From Nigrospora sphaerica (lineage: Eukaryota > Ascomycota > Sordariomycetes > Amphisphaeriales > Apiosporaceae): DNA of 64,000 nt. A program made the position numbers and the translations under genes. The notes below the pieces were generated by a model. It searched no databases, had not been told where the DNA came from, and was given only the letters and a program-made list of their open reading frames with translations. Every line of letters starts with the position of its first letter. Position 1 is the first letter of the stretch. Positions 48,549 through 61,110 of this stretch are shown here, in pieces. Location of the stretch: the NCBI GenBank assembly GCA_018287875.1, contig JAGVVL010000009.1, forward strand, positions 1,798,001 through 1,862,000. The letters are read 5' to 3'.

Positions 48549-50702
48549 TTACTCCTCCACGGCCGGGAGTCCTTCTTCTAGTGCAACTTTCGGCCACACC
48601 AAAGGTGCCATGACCGAATACCGCTGCTTCTCCCTCGTCTCGAGCTCTTTCTTGAGGATCTCCATGGACAGCTCCCACCGCTTTTCCACGGCGGTCTTGC
48701 GTCGCTGGAATGTCGCTGCCAGCATATCTTCCTCGTCGGCAAATTGGCTTTCCAAGCCTTCAATCTCCTTCTCGTTCTTATCCGTGAGTCGATTCAGCTC
48801 GGCGTCCTGCCGGTCCACCAGCTCCTCCAGCGCCTTGGCCTGTCGGTCGCGCATGACGTTGATCTTGGCCTGGTGCAGCTGCTTCATGTTCTTCTCGACG
48901 TTGTACTGCTGGCCAAGCTCCCGCAGGTCCCGTTCGGTGACGGTGCGCGACGGCATGCCCGGATTCGGGTTGGTGCCAAGGCCGTCACAGTACGCTTCCA
49001 TATGCCGAAGCCGCGTGCGTACGTTCCGTTGTTCCGTCTCAAGCGTCGACCGCAGCTCGTATTCGGCCGCCACCTGCCGGTCCTCGAGGTTCGCTGTCGT
49101 CTTGGCATGCCTCTCCTTCATTTTGTCGATGGCAGCCGTGTGCTTTTCTACCAGAGCTAGCTTCTGCTGCGCATGCCGCGACCACATCAGCCACTTCTGT
49201 CGCCTCTCGAATAGGAGGAATCGGTCCATCTCCTTCAACTGGTCCTGTCGCAATCCCTGGAACTCGGCCGACTCCCGGGTCCGTCTCTCGGCCTCCTCTC
49301 TCTCTGCCGCCTCTTTTGCCGCCTCCTCCGCCTTGAGGGCCTCTTCGGCCCGGAGCGCGGCAAGTCGGGCCTCCTCTTCCAGGCGCCGCCGCTCCAATTC
49401 TTCGTCGCCGTTGCAGAAGTTGGGGCAGCCCATGGCCTGGTCCCATACCGCACCACAGATGTAGCAGAACTGGGCCTTGCAGCGGCAGGTAATGTGGACA
49501 CAGCCCTGGTTGAGCTCGACCAGGGCCTTGCACTTGTAGCAACGCCGCCAACCCGACTTCTCGCCCATCTTCAAGACAGCGTCCAGCTCCCAGTCGTACG
49601 GGCAGTCTTGGCCCACAGCGTGTGCGCCTCGTTTGCACATGATGCAGACCCTCGTTCGGCATTTGCGGCAGACTACCTGAAAAGGATGTTTCGGTTCGAT
49701 CTTGTTCCTGGGCGGGATGAACTCGCCGCAATTCGGGTTAGGGCAGAAGACACGCGATTGCCAGGGCGTGCTGTACTGCAAAACAGCTTTGAGAAAGACA
49801 ACCTGCTCCTCGCGGGTCAGGATGGCCTTGATGGTGGAGCCCGGGATGGGTTGCGTGCAGCACCGCGGCGGCATCTTGCTCTCGTCCGTGCATGACTGCA
49901 TGATCATGATCTGCAAGCACTTGGCGCAGTAGATGTGGCCGCAGGGCAACTTCTGGAGCGACTGGTCGGACTTGAAGTCCTCGCGGCATGCGCTGCAGCA
50001 CCTGTCCGTCACCGTCAGCGTTTGTGCGCAACCCCGGCGGCCACGGCCAAACACTTACACAAGAAACGACTCGGGGGCCGAGGGGGCCTTTCGTTTCCGG
50101 CGGATTCTGGTGAGGCCGTTGCGAATTCCGAGATAGCTCTTCTTCGTGCTGATGCTGAAGAGGCTCGGGGTCGGCGGCCTCTCAGAATCGCCCGTGGGCG
50201 ATGCGACAAAGCGCGGCTGCGCAATGTTGGGATTGGCCTGGGCCAGGTATTTGTCGTATGGGGAGAAGTTCAGGCTTCTCGAGCGCTTGCGCGCCAGGAT
50301 GTGGTTGATCAAATCATGCTGGTGGTGTTCGTCGTCGGAGGTGAGGGAGGTGCCCACGGTGGCGTTAGACTCGCTAGAAGCGGTCCTCGTGTGGTTCGTT
50401 TCTAGCGTGACACTGGACTCGGCAGTGCTGGGCTCGACGTTGGGGCCAGCTGAAGCGGCAAGGGCCGTCGAGGGGGGCGTAACCGTGATGCCGAGGCCGA
50501 TAGCCTTGGTGATCAAGTCGTCGAGCCAGGTGGCGGCGCGTGCAGTTTCGAGCTGGAGCACCTGAGTCAGGAAGTCGGCCTCGACCAGTTCCGGGGGCGT
50601 GCCTTCGCCGACGGCGGCGGAGGAGGAGATGGAGGCGGCGGCGGCGGCGGTATTCGGGGGCTCAGCCAGCGCAGGCTTGTCATGGACGGTAGACAGAGCC
50701 AT
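48549..50702 (-). CDS. RBR-type E3 ubiquitin ligase (RING1-IBR-RING2) with C-terminal coiled coil
   Basis: RING-between-RING ligases accept ubiquitin from an E2 on a RING2 cysteine before passing it to substrate. Minus-strand exons 50059-50702 and 48549-50001 with a 57-bp intron (GTAAGT...GACAG) give 698 aa. The N-terminal 210 residues are low-complexity with an Ala-rich start. RING1: C217, C220, C235, H237, C240, C243. The IBR follows (CPNPNCGEF near 301, then VCRKCRTRVCIMCK). RING2 begins at C369 (CYKCKALVELNQGCVHITC), with the predicted catalytic Cys at 382. The remaining 270 residues are highly charged (LERRRLEEEARLAALRAEEA and later Lys/Glu/Arg heptads), a long coiled coil. The intron falls immediately before the RING1 cysteines. 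Substrate unknown. Confidence 0.92.
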
Positions 50703-50986
50703 GACAGTGCGCTGGCGGGACGCGAGTCGACGGGGGAGGAGGAATGTAGGGGAGCGAGGGCGTCGCCGACGTCGAAGCCCTAACCATAGCCTCTGGACGG
50801 GGTGGGAGGTAGTCGATCACGCATACATTGGAGTTAGTTTGGCGGTTGCAGGGCTGCTCGGGATGCGGTCAAGGGAATGTTTGCAGCTGGCTCTCCAGCG
50901 GGCGGCAGTAGAACCAGCAAGTGGATGCGCAGGACCACCAAATGGATGCTCAAGACCAGCAAATAGATGCGCAGTATCAGGGACTG

Positions 50987-51002
50987 GGGGGGGGGGGGGG
51001 GG
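50987..51002. repeat. G16 homopolymer
   Basis: Sixteen consecutive G residues about 290 bp upstream of the RBR start codon. Confidence 0.85.
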
Positions 51003-51347
51003 TGGGAAGGGAGGGCTGGCGGGCACTGGGATGGGCCTGGATGGGGTGAATGAGCGGGCTACCTAAGTAGGTAAGTTGGCAGGATGTTGAGTTGTTGGAC
51101 TCGATCAGGTAGTCGGATGGGCAAGGGAGTGGGGGTAGGTTGGCGTGTGGAAGATGACGCGCTGCTTCTTTTTTTCCTCCCTTTTTTCCTTCTCTCTCTC
51201 TCTCTCTGTCGCTTGACAGACGGAGAATGTGTCTCTCTTGCTCTCGGCCGTTCCCTACGTCTGTGTGTAGGTGAGTCTCGAGTGTCCGTGTATGCGTACG
51301 CGTTGTTGTATGCATGTGTCTTTCATCCATATGTACACACATGTACA

Positions 51348-51403
<56 letters not shown>

Positions 51404-51422
51404 CTCTCCCTCTCTCTCTCTC
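51348..51422. repeat. Compound (AC)n(CT)n microsatellite
   Basis: About 26 AC units (51348-51399) followed by an interrupted CT tract, with a second short CT tract at 51190-51208. It is the longest microsatellite in the window, and has the same AC-then-CT order as the one at 22944. Confidence 0.92.
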
Positions 51423-53040
51423 CTTTCTCGGCCAATGCCCGAGCAACTGCACGCCCAGCCTACCAGCACGGGTCTTAACAGGTAATGGACAACCGAATTG
51501 TTATAGTTCGTGCAGGTGGGACGGAAGAACGGGTGGATGGATGAATACGGATTGATAGAGGCAAGCGGCTTTCCCAATCCGATCCTCCACTGTGGAGATG
51601 CGGCCGACAGGTGGAGCAGTGGTAGTTGCACCCGGTTGCCCGGCTGGGGCGAGGATTGTGCCAAGGGTAGGCGGGTGCATGTAGGGGGTTATACTGGAAT
51701 ACACAGTACAATACTTTACTTACTATCCCTACATCCACGAATTCCACGGTAGGTGGTCGGCCAGCCGGCGAGGTTCCCCACTGGTCCTGACTCGTCCAGT
51801 CGCCGTGATGAAACAAGCCAATACGCGCTCGCGGTAGAAATAGAGAAAGAGACGGAGATATGGAGAAAAGTGTTCCAGCCTGCGTTGCGGATGACCGAAT
51901 CCTCGCGGATGGCGGGAAGCCAAACAACCTCAGCCCGGGCGTCCGAGCTGCTTTAAATGGGAGGACCTCAGGCAACGGCGTCCCGGCGAGGGGGAAGGGA
52001 AAGAAGAAATGGCTCACTATACTATAAGTACACAGTAAGTATTGCATTGGTGATGAGCCGGTTGTTCTGTCCCTCTTCCGGCCCGGGTACGCAGAGGTAT
52101 CGGTCAGTATCCAGGCCGGCGTGAGACTGCTATCTGCCTGCCAGACAGACATGGGACGGACGGTGGGGAGTGGGAATGAGGATCAAGGAACGACGGATCG
52201 AGGTACCGAGGCATCCAGGCGCAAGCCCGCATGGGAAAGCCCGACCGGAGGGGCAGCCACCAGTTGCCGCCCATTTGAGAGGCGCTACACCCAAGGGAAG
52301 CAACTCACACCACCGGCATTGCCCTGTTCGGGCATTCAAGTATCTACATCTTACCCACCACCTAGGCTGCACACTCAGTAGTACGAAGTAGGTTACTAGA
52401 TAAGAATGTACCCAATTAAGTCCTCAGTTGCTAGAAGGAGTCAGTCATTAGGTACACTTGTGCTCAGTTCCACCGCAAACAGTAGCAGCTTCATACATAG
52501 TGGTGGATGTTTTTGAATAAAAAGGAGTTGACGTCGACGAAGCACCCGGACTCGGCACTACGGTACAATCGGTATACGAAGTAGCTCCCTCTGCGGACCC
52601 CTGGTCTAGGTTGACCGCCCTGGCAACCCCCCGGCTGCATCGTTGCCGTACGCCTCCTCATCCCACTGAGCGATCCATCCTCCATTCAGTACAAAAGATA
52701 GCTTGGTCGGTACCTACACAACTTACCTCTAGAAGTAACCAGCGTGGATACCGAGGGGTGTACGTGAATCGAACAACAACGACCATTCATCATGCCCCGT
52801 TAATGATCCCACGACATCGGATCAGCTGGGGAGCACCCGCCAGCTGTCCCTTGGTCAGCGACGTTGGCTCTCCCTCCCCTCTTCCCCCCCAATCTGCTTT
52901 TTTTATCCCCTTCATTCTTCCCCCCGGGCGATCCCAATTCCCCCCTCCCGCTCGAGGCTGAGCTGACCGGGCCGGGACAGGCAGTGCGAGACTTTTGGAC
53001 GCCGAGGCAATATCTTAAGATGTCACTAGAGCCTATTGCT

Positions 53041-53060
53041 CGGCGGCGGCGGCGGCGGCG
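53041..53060. repeat. (CGG)n microsatellite
   Basis: Nearly seven CGG triplets in non-coding sequence, followed 130 bp later by a run of 14 T. Confidence 0.85.
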
Positions 53061-54959
53061 AGGGATCGGATGTTTTCCCCCACCCAAAAGTCGCAATCCC
53101 CGCAACCTCAAGGCTTGCACTGCATCTGCAATATTCCACTCACGCCACCCCATTCCCTATACGGCCAGACAACCCACTGCCCAACCTTTTTTTTTTTTTT
53201 GGTACGGAGTGCCAGCCCGTGAACCAAATTCCGCACTGGGGCGGATGGAGACGTAGCGGTAGTAGGTCGGGCCATGAGTGCTCATCGAGATAGTAGCAAA
53301 GGCATGGGAAGCATGTGGCCTTGGCCGAATCAGATACTTTCGGGGGGTCATGGGAGCGAGTAGTAGTGGTAACAGTGATGGTTGCTTCTTTCTGGCCTTG
53401 GCAGGGCCGCCACGAACAGAGGCCGGGCCATTCTCACTCCCTGTACACTGTGAACGCGGCCGACCACCCGCCCGCATCCCGGGGCACAAAAGCCAAGGCC
53501 CCCCCCCCCAGTTTTGGCCGGCCCCGTCGCCGTCGGTGGAAAAAACCTGCGCCGCCTGGGCGTTCCGTTTCCAGCCCCCGTTCCTCTGTCAGTGTCCCAG
53601 GTGGCCTGGCTACGTGTAGCTGCATACACAAGTACGCATTATCGACGGCCTGGTCGCTTTACTCACCCCACCGAGGGCCCCACCCTTTGTGCTCGCCCCG
53701 CTTGCGACGTGCTGGGGGACCAAATGGTATGGGTACCACAAAGCATGATGTGTAGCGGCTCTCAAATGTGCTTTTGCTCGTCAGAGATTGACATATCGCG
53801 TCTCTCGCCCACTGGGGCCCCAGGGTAAAACCTGAAGCGATCTACATATTGGGTGCTTATAGAACTAATCACAGGGTGGGTTCGACCTGAACCCGTCTCG
53901 CGTGGGATAGGAAACCTTAGGTACCTTTCGCGTCGCCGACATACACGCTTTGCTCCGGCCATCACTTACCTTACCTCTCTTATCAAGAACTTCAAGCCCT
54001 CTGTCAGTCATGTATGTATGAGTGAAGGTGTATCCGCCTCTCCCAACGTTGCATTGAACAAAGCCATGTAACTTGGTTCAGTTGGGAGATCTGCCCGACC
54101 GGCTCGCCGGGTTGACCAAAAGGTCAGACAATCTCCCCAGGTCGGAGACACACCGGGGCTGACTGATTAGCTGCCAGTTGCGCGCCCATCTGTGTATCTC
54201 CCAATCGGACCCTGGTTAATTGTTCGGCCTCAGCCTCGTGACGCACTGCCACTTTGCTTTTGCGGCTCGCCAATCTCGCCGGGGTACTCGGTAGAAAAGG
54301 GTCCCGGCCAATCCATCGTGGCCCAGCTCGGGCCCCCCTCCTGCTAGGCCGTCCTACCTTCGTAATGGATGCAATAATGAGGAAGATCGGTCATGCAAAG
54401 TTCAGGCCGTCTGTCGGCTCCCTCCCATCCGCTCGGTTCGTCACTGGTGATCGACTCTGGGTCACGCCGACGCTGACGACCACAGGCTCCTACTAGAGGT
54501 GCGTGTCGGTAGATAAGGGGGGAGGTCGGGCTGAGCTAAGTCTTCTCTTTTCGGTCTTGGCACCCTTTCCGCGAGTATCTGACCGCGCCAGCTTTTGATC
54601 TGGGCATGTCAGATTCGCTCTGCTCTGCTTCCCCACGCCCCGGAAACCACTGAGCAGATATCAGAACGTGCTCTGTTGCCCCGGTCCGGGGGGTGAGGCA
54701 GCGTAATACCGGAAGCTGGAGGCTTGTGCTGACAAGGCGGGGATCGGTGTCGTTTCTTTTTGCATCGTTTCGCCAATGGTGTCTGCGGAAACAAGTTCGT
54801 GTGCAATGCCGTACAAATTGCCCAGAAAAGCCGAGCTGAGTATCTTTCGCGTAAGCCCCCTCTTCAGCCGTGGATTCGGAACGCAGGCCATCGAGACGCT
54901 CCCGGACGCCCGTCCCGAGCCGAGTCGGACGACCTCGCCAGGCTCACGCTGCCAACGGG

Positions 54960-55854
54960 TTAGAACTGGTCGATATTGGCAGTGTCCTGTACCGTCAGCC
55001 CAAACGTCCCAGCCATATCCAGAGCCATTCTGTTGGCCTGTTCGACCGTTTTCGTGTTCCCCCCCGAGCCGTACCTAAGCACGGTAATGAGCCGGAGTCC
55101 AGCACGCCCCCCCCCTGTGCCGTCAAGGCAATCAGGACCAGCTTTTCCGTCTCCGCCGTGCTTAGGACGCGGTCTTCCCATCACATGGCCCCCCGAGAGG
55201 GTGATGAGATAGTGAGCTGTGCCGCCTAGGCGTTTTAGACGAGCACATGTGAAGACTCGCCGGGCGCCACTTACACAAGCCCGAACAGTGGGCATCAGAA
55301 CTGGAGAAAAAACCCCGCAGAACTCGGCTCAGGCCGTCGTCTTGCCTTTCTCGTTATCCGTCCAGTCCCGACGCGTCGGGGCCTGGTCCACATCGTTGGG
55401 GATCGAGGACCTCGAACAACGCCAGCTCTGCAGCCAAGACGCTGCGCTTGGGCCCCAGGGCAAAGGTGCCCTTGAGCAAAGCCCCACGCACGCGGCTCCA
55501 AATTTGGCTGCGAGGCGCCTGGTCGGGCGCCAGTAGAGTCATTCTTCTTCTAAGCCCGGCCCGCGAGCTCGCCATGGTTGCAAGCGGCAAGGCTGACGAT
55601 CCCGGGGCCGGGTCAATATCCCATCTGCCAGCGGCAGACAGACCTTGGGACTTGCATATGGAGCGAAGGGCGGCTCGGGAACATACCAGCTCGCAGTACC
55701 GTAGACGGTCTCCTTGGCGGCTTTCGGCCACCCGGCCGATCAAGGCTTGGACGACTTCCCAAGGCTTGGCTGTGTGTGAGACTCGCAGAGACATCTTCTG
55801 CTTTCCGTCATCCATAGCGCCTAGAAAATCCCTGTTGGAGGATCCCGTGGGCAT
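54960..55854 (-). pseudogene. Candidate unrecognised gene or gene relic
   Basis: Two minus-strand pieces look more protein-like than other spacer frames. The first (from 55854) reads MSLRVSHTAKPWEVVQALI and RLRYCELV, faintly like a Ras-association-type beta-grasp start. The second ends with LRLITVLRYGSG, TVEQANRMALDMAGTFGLTV and a stop at 54960. Between them the frame changes and no single set of canonical splice sites joins the parts cleanly. A TGGTATGT donor follows the CEL codons and a CTTAG acceptor precedes the last part, but the phases I tried gave stops. It may be a gene whose exons I have misjoined, or a decayed copy. No function proposed. Confidence 0.3.
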
Positions 55855-58050
55855 ACACGGGCCTCCTTGAACTACCCCGCAAGACCGGGAGGCTTTTTGG
55901 TTGCTAGCCGTCGAACCCTATATTAACTTCCGAGTCTGCGGCCGCAGGAGGGGCTCGCCGGGCACTACCTTCTGGTGAGTTCAGCGCCACGCAGAACTCG
56001 CTGTAACCTCACCGTGTATACTCTAACAGTTACAGGCCATCGTAGCCCACAGGGGACATACTTGGTTTGACGTGGACGCGTCCTTGTATTCTTCAGCGCC
56101 ATGTGCTGTCTGGAGCGTCGATTTCTTCCCTAGCGGCTGCCGTCGCCGCTTCACGTCGGCAAGTAATTAAGCGTTGAATCTGTTTCACTCCTACATGAGG
56201 ACATGGTTCTTCGTAGCATCGGCAAATTAACGGTTGGGGTTCGGACGATCAGCTGACGGCTCAGGGGTGAACTGGGTTGAGCTTGCACACCTGTCATTCT
56301 GACGATGTTCTCTCGGCTCCTTACGAGCAGAGCCTGGATAACATATGTTAGTACCTCCATTTCTTTCTGGCCCTAGGCCCTCGACGCTCGTTCTGGCAAC
56401 CTAGTTCCCGCTTTGTCTAGGCAGGCAGGTCTGGTTTCCCGTGTCTATCCTTGCGGCGCAGGCCTCAGCAACCGAAGGGGGTCTACGTCCCGTTCTATCC
56501 CTCCAGTCAACCAGTCCCATTGGCTATCCCTCGACGACGGAACTCGGGGAACCGCTGGAGGACTCGGCAGGGTATTATGTATTGGATGATCGCTATGCAC
56601 CCCTTTTATGGCGCTTGCTTCGGTCGCTACCGCTGATACCTTGAGTAAGCGGCCTCGAATGTTTTGCGGGCGATTGACTACGAGTAGGATGCCATCTGCG
56701 CACTGCCTATACGAGCCTAGAATGCATCCATGGCGACATGGCCTTGACCCTTACCCGAGGCTGTCGCTAAACCTGTAGGTGTGGCAAGAGTACAAAGCAA
56801 GTGCGAATACATATACGCAAAGGGTACTTCGTCAGCCGCGAACTACCTATAATGGCCGTATCCGGCACTCCGCCGACAAATTGGGTCCCAACTCGCAAAC
56901 TTGACTGTTAACTTGGTATCTACACCGTCTCATAGTTGGTTTTCTTGATGGCCATGCTGGTTTGTAGCTACCTCTCGCCGGTTAATATGCCCTCGTACGG
57001 GTGACCAGTGACTTGACTGAGATGCGATCCTTTGCACCGTCTTGAATAGATCCCTACTTGTCAACGGGTTTGCTATGTGTATTCGAGTTTTGGCCCTGTT
57101 ATCATAAGTTAAGCAGTACCAAATTGGGCGTAATGACAAGCCATTCCTTAACAAAAACAACTCGTGACAGTATACCCATGCTTCCCTCTTATTCGGGCCC
57201 GAATCGACTGCGAGGAAGCTAAGAACCACGCGCGAAGGTCAGCGAGCTCTAGAAAGGTGGGAAGAAAATGAGGAGATCGTCCGTTGGCTAGGTAATTTTA
57301 GGAGCGGTCTCGGATATTAGACCCGAGCCGTGGCAGGCTGTCTCTAATTTTACCGGATGAGTTGTATGGTCTGGGACACCGTCGTAGTTCGGTTCCCAAG
57401 AACAAGGACAGCTGTCTACGAGCGAGAATTTTAAGAGAAACCCTACTGCATACAATGTACTGGTAGAATCGACGCTTGCGGGTTTCTGGCGTAAGCCATC
57501 CATCATCAAGGGATTCAAGTCTTGCGTGACGAAAGCACGCAATGGGCGGTGGTATTATTATATTACAGCGCCTCTTGGCCATTCTCACTGTAAAACATCT
57601 TGTATGAATGGATTACTGGCTGGGGTACTGGAGCTCGGCGTTAATGGGTTTTCAGGGGCTACGACGGCAAATCTGTTGGCTGGATGAGAAATCCGTCTGT
57701 CTTTCCTCGCCTGAAGCACAAGACCAAGCGTGATGGTCCGGTCAAGGGTCACAGTTGAGGATAAGGCTACTTTGTCGGGGCAGCCCTCACTAAATACGAC
57801 GCTCAGTCGACACTGGTGTATGTACCAAATTTCAATGAAAGGACCTCGGACTTGCCCTCTCCTCCAAGGCATATAAAGGTGCGGCTGTCTCTATCCAGCC
57901 ATACGCGGATAACATGCATCGTACTCCATGTTCTGCCATAGGCAGACCAGCCATCTTGAGACAGCCACAAACGGATTCCCTGTCACTGTAAGGCACCTCG
58001 ATGACATGTGACTAGGGAGGACACGTCTCAAGCATACTGGATCCACCACC
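55855..58050. other. Spacer with an AT-richer block
   Basis: From about 56150 to 57900 the sequence is visibly richer in A and T than the rest of the window, with short frames only. No transposase, reverse transcriptase or terminal repeat was recognised. The end is the 3' flank of the SH3 gene. Confidence 0.5.
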
Positions 58051-58946
58051 CTAGAAAATGGAGTTGACCAGGTTGCCACCCAACGTGGCACCAGCACCGA
58101 AGATGGCAGCGTTACCCAGCTTCCCTCCAACCTTCTTTCCGAACTCACCAACTTTGCTACCACTACTCTCCTGGTTCGCCGGAGGGGGGTTGTTGTTGCC
58201 GCTGCCCTCGGCAACGGCCATGGGCGGCACGCTCGAGTTGTAAGGATTCTGTTGCGGGGGCGGCTGGGGGTATCCGCCATACTGCGGCTGGCCGTACTGC
58301 GGCTGGCCATACTGGGACTGAGGCGCGCCATAGTAGCCGCCCTTCTCATTGGAGTATCCTGGTTGTGCCGGGGCTTCGACCTCGACGTAGTTCTTAGGGA
58401 AGATGCCTTCGAGACCGGTCCGCGTATTGCGACCCATCCACCAGTCGGCGTTCATGTACTCGTGGACGGCAATGCGGTCGCCGCGCTCGAACGACAGATC
58501 GCGGTCGTCGGCGGCCGTGTACTTGTACAAGGCTTTGGCGTGGGTGAGGACGGGCTTCGCGGGCGGGGGCGGGGGCGGGTTGTTGCGCTGCGGCAGCGAC
58601 GGCGGACCGGTTGTGTTGTATGCGGGCGGCGCCGGGCTGGGGTTCTGGCTGATGGCCATGTTGGCCATGGATTCGACGGGCGGCGCCGGGCTGGGGGCCG
58701 AGGGAGCGGCGCTGCGCTGTGCGGGCGTCGGCGCCCCCGACAGGGAGGACTCCTTGGGCAGCACGCGGTGGATGCTGTCAAAAGCATCGTCGCTCAAGAC
58801 GCCCTTTTCCAGGAGCACCTCGAGTTCCTGTGCAGAAGGGTCAGACCGGTGGATCGATCGATAAGCCTCTCTAGGGCATTGAGACGAACGTTCTTAATGA
58901 TACGCAACGACTTGTTGGTCGCGATGATTTCCTGACGGTCCACCAT
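58051..58946 (-). CDS. SH3-domain protein of the Lsb1/Pin3 type
   Basis: Actin-patch-associated adaptor; yeast Lsb1 and Lsb2/Pin3 bind the WASP homologue Las17. Minus-strand exons 58890-58946 and 58051-58827 with a 62-bp intron (GTTCGT donor, CTGACC branch, GCACAG acceptor) give 277 aa. The N-terminal helix (MVDRQEIIATNKSLRIIKN then ELEVLLEKGVLSDDAF) matches the short helical region before SH3 in this family. A Pro-rich linker leads to the SH3 domain at about 116-170 (ALYKYTAADDRDLSFERGD, WWMGRN, GIFPKNYVEV). After it come a Gln/Tyr/Pro/Gly-rich stretch with repeated YGQPQ and a Gly/Ala hydrophobic tail (GNAAIFGAGATLGGNLV). The Q/Y-rich segment is prion-like in composition, which is inference only. 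Confidence 0.9.
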
Positions 58947-60060
58947 GTTGGCGGGCGGATCAGGTTGATAGCGGAAGGTTGTCGGGGTTTCGTAATAGTA
59001 TTAGGTTTGGCAGCTGAGCCTTTCCTTTCCCTTTGAGTCACGGTAGTTGGTCTACCCCAGCGGATTGCGAAGAACAGGCCGGGTGAAGATCGGTCGATAG
59101 TGGTTGTTGTAGTTGTTGTTGAAGTTGGTCGTCTAGGGAGGAATTGGGATGGAATGGGATGTTTCTAGTGGACGGACGGACCGCATGTGGCGAACGACTT
59201 CCACTGTCAAGTGCTGGGGTAGTGCTGAAACAACCAACACGAGGCCTCAACCCGCTAGGACCCCCCACTAAGCTGACCTGCGACGGCCCGGGCGATGGTG
59301 AGCCTCCGGGCCTCAGCGCCTGGCAGCCCTGGGGTCTAGAGCGCTAATTGCAGAACGGGATAGTGCCCTCTGTAGTTGCAGCCTAAAAGCCCGGCGATCC
59401 GGCTTGGCCTTGGCAACTACACGCCGCGTGTGCCGTACATCCCGGGTTGATCTATGTAAGAATGCTTGCTTGCTCGATCCTTGTTTAGTCTGGGGATGCA
59501 GTTATCTGCATTCCGACGTGCTGCGTAGTTCGTCATTCCGTACGTCGAACGAGCACCTAAGCTGTAGGTTCAAGTACCGAAACTACCAGACAGGCCCACT
59601 ACTATAATATCGATACCTCACACATCCTAGATTGGCATCCACCATTATGACCCCGACAGCATAAGCGTGCCGACGCTCGAAGGATGGAATCCACGTAGAG
59701 CACCCGCCTTCGCACTATCCCGGCCCAAGTTCGCATCGCACCCTGAGGTTGACAAGCTGATCACGACCCACGCAGTAGCATCGGCGGTCGGCCAAGCAAC
59801 CTAGCATTTACGTAGGCTTATAATCATGTAGACGCTTCGACGTGACGGCCACGGTGATGATTCTAAAGAGATCCTGAGCCATTTGTCTCTAAATCGCGAA
59901 GGGGAAACAAACCCCGCTGAAACCTCACACTCGAGGCGCTGTATCTGTTCCCGTGATCCGTTCGCTTGCCCGTTGTTGTACCCGAAACGCCCAGATATCA
60001 TTTTCCCCATGCGTCCAGCGAAACTCCGCTGCCCATCACGCCCGAGAACCTCGAGACCGC
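58947..60060. other. Spacer between SH3 and EAF genes
   Basis: Upstream flank of the SH3 gene and downstream flank of EAF, both on the minus strand. Minus-strand CAA/CAACAA-rich and GA-rich sequence at 59040-59170 looks like a 5' leader. No gene seen. Confidence 0.55.
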
Positions 60061-61110
60061 TTAGTCCTCCTCGCTAACGTCGCTCTCCGACTCGTGACCA
60101 CCGTCGGCCTGGCCCTCCAACTCGGCCACCAACTCGGCCTCTAGGTCGTCGATTTCCAGCTCTTCGTCTTCTGCCTGACCACCCTCGCCGTCATCCTCCG
60201 ATTCCGCGTCAACCTCCATGGGCTGTGGTGGTGGCGCCGGCGCCGGCGCTTGCGCCGACTGGGTAGTGTGGAAGTTCATAGGACTGGGGAGTTTGAAGTG
60301 CTCCTCCTCGCTCATCTCGTCTTCGTCTTCGCCGTCGGCGTCCTCCTCATCTTCCTCCTGAGCCACAAACTCGGAGAAGCGCCGGGGCGGGAATGCAGGC
60401 GAGAAGTCCCGGCTTGGCTCTTCTCCTCCTGGGAACTCCATGACGAGCCCACCATCGTCGTCCTCGCTGCTGTCCTCTTCCTGGTCCGAGGGCGGTGTGG
60501 ACTTCTTGGGCGCAGCCTTGGCCGGTTCCGACGCCGCGACGGGCTCCTTCTTTTGTTCCTTGGCGGGCTTGGGTGCTGTCGTTGGCTTGGGGGCCGCGCT
60601 CTCCTTCGGCTTGCCAGTCTTGATCCCCGAAGAGACCTTGGGTGGCTTGGTCAAGTGCGGGTGCTCCTGCTTTAGGCGTGCCGCGCTTGTGTTGTTCGGT
60701 GTCTGGGTGAGGTTCATGGTAAAGAGCGAGTCGACCTTGTGCAGTACGAATGCCTCCCTTGCCGGGTCGAAAATAAGGACATACTGGCCGCCGTCGCCGG
60801 TACGAGAGCCTTGGTATTTGTAGATACCGTTGTCGTTGTAGGACAGGTCATACTTGGAGGGCCCGGCGACTCGCAACTTCGCAAATGATGGATTGGTGTC
60901 GGGCTTGTGATTATCTGGCAATAATGTCACGGATCAGTTGCCAGGCTCCTTGATGCGCCGGAAGGGTATGGACGGTAGGCAAATCGCCTGCTTACATTGT
61001 ACGCCGGTGTAGATGTCGTTGGACGACTTGCCCAGCAGTTCATCACTCAGGATCACCGGGTACTTGCCGGCCTTGGTGGGATCCACCATGCCGGGGGCCA
61101 AGGAGGCCAT
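60061..61110 (-). CDS. EAF-family RNA polymerase II elongation factor
   Basis: EAF proteins bind ELL and stimulate RNA polymerase II elongation in the nucleus. Minus-strand exons 60996-61110 and 60061-60914 with an 81-bp intron (GTAAGC...TGCCAG) give 322 aa. The N-terminal EAF domain (about 10-115) contains GKYPVILSDELLGKSSND, then PSFAKLRVAGPSKYDLSYND, GQYVLIFDPAREAFVLHKVD and FTMNLTQTPNN. The rest is disordered: a Lys/Pro/Ala stretch, then long acidic Ser/Glu/Asp blocks to the C-terminus (ELEIDDLEAELVAELEGQ), typical of transactivation regions. Splicing restores GVQYNHKPD across the junction. The start at 61110 is the first ATG of the conserved block. Confidence 0.92.

Larger units (their letters stand above)
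50703..54959. other. Gene-poor spacer, proximal part
   Basis: Upstream flank of the RBR gene and beyond. It carries G16, (CT)n, (AC)n, (CGG)n and T14 simple repeats, TAGGTA words (51060-51075, 52380-52460, 53915) and scattered short frames. The frame at 53019-53256 is repeat-driven. No supported gene. Confidence 0.55.

Noticed and set aside
48472..49464. 330-codon plus-strand Ser/Arg-rich frame
   Set aside because: Antisense shadow of the RBR ligase coiled-coil region.
53019..53256. Arg-rich short frame after a pyrimidine-rich stretch
   Set aside because: The Arg run comes from the CGG repeat and a Phe run from the T tract; no conserved part.
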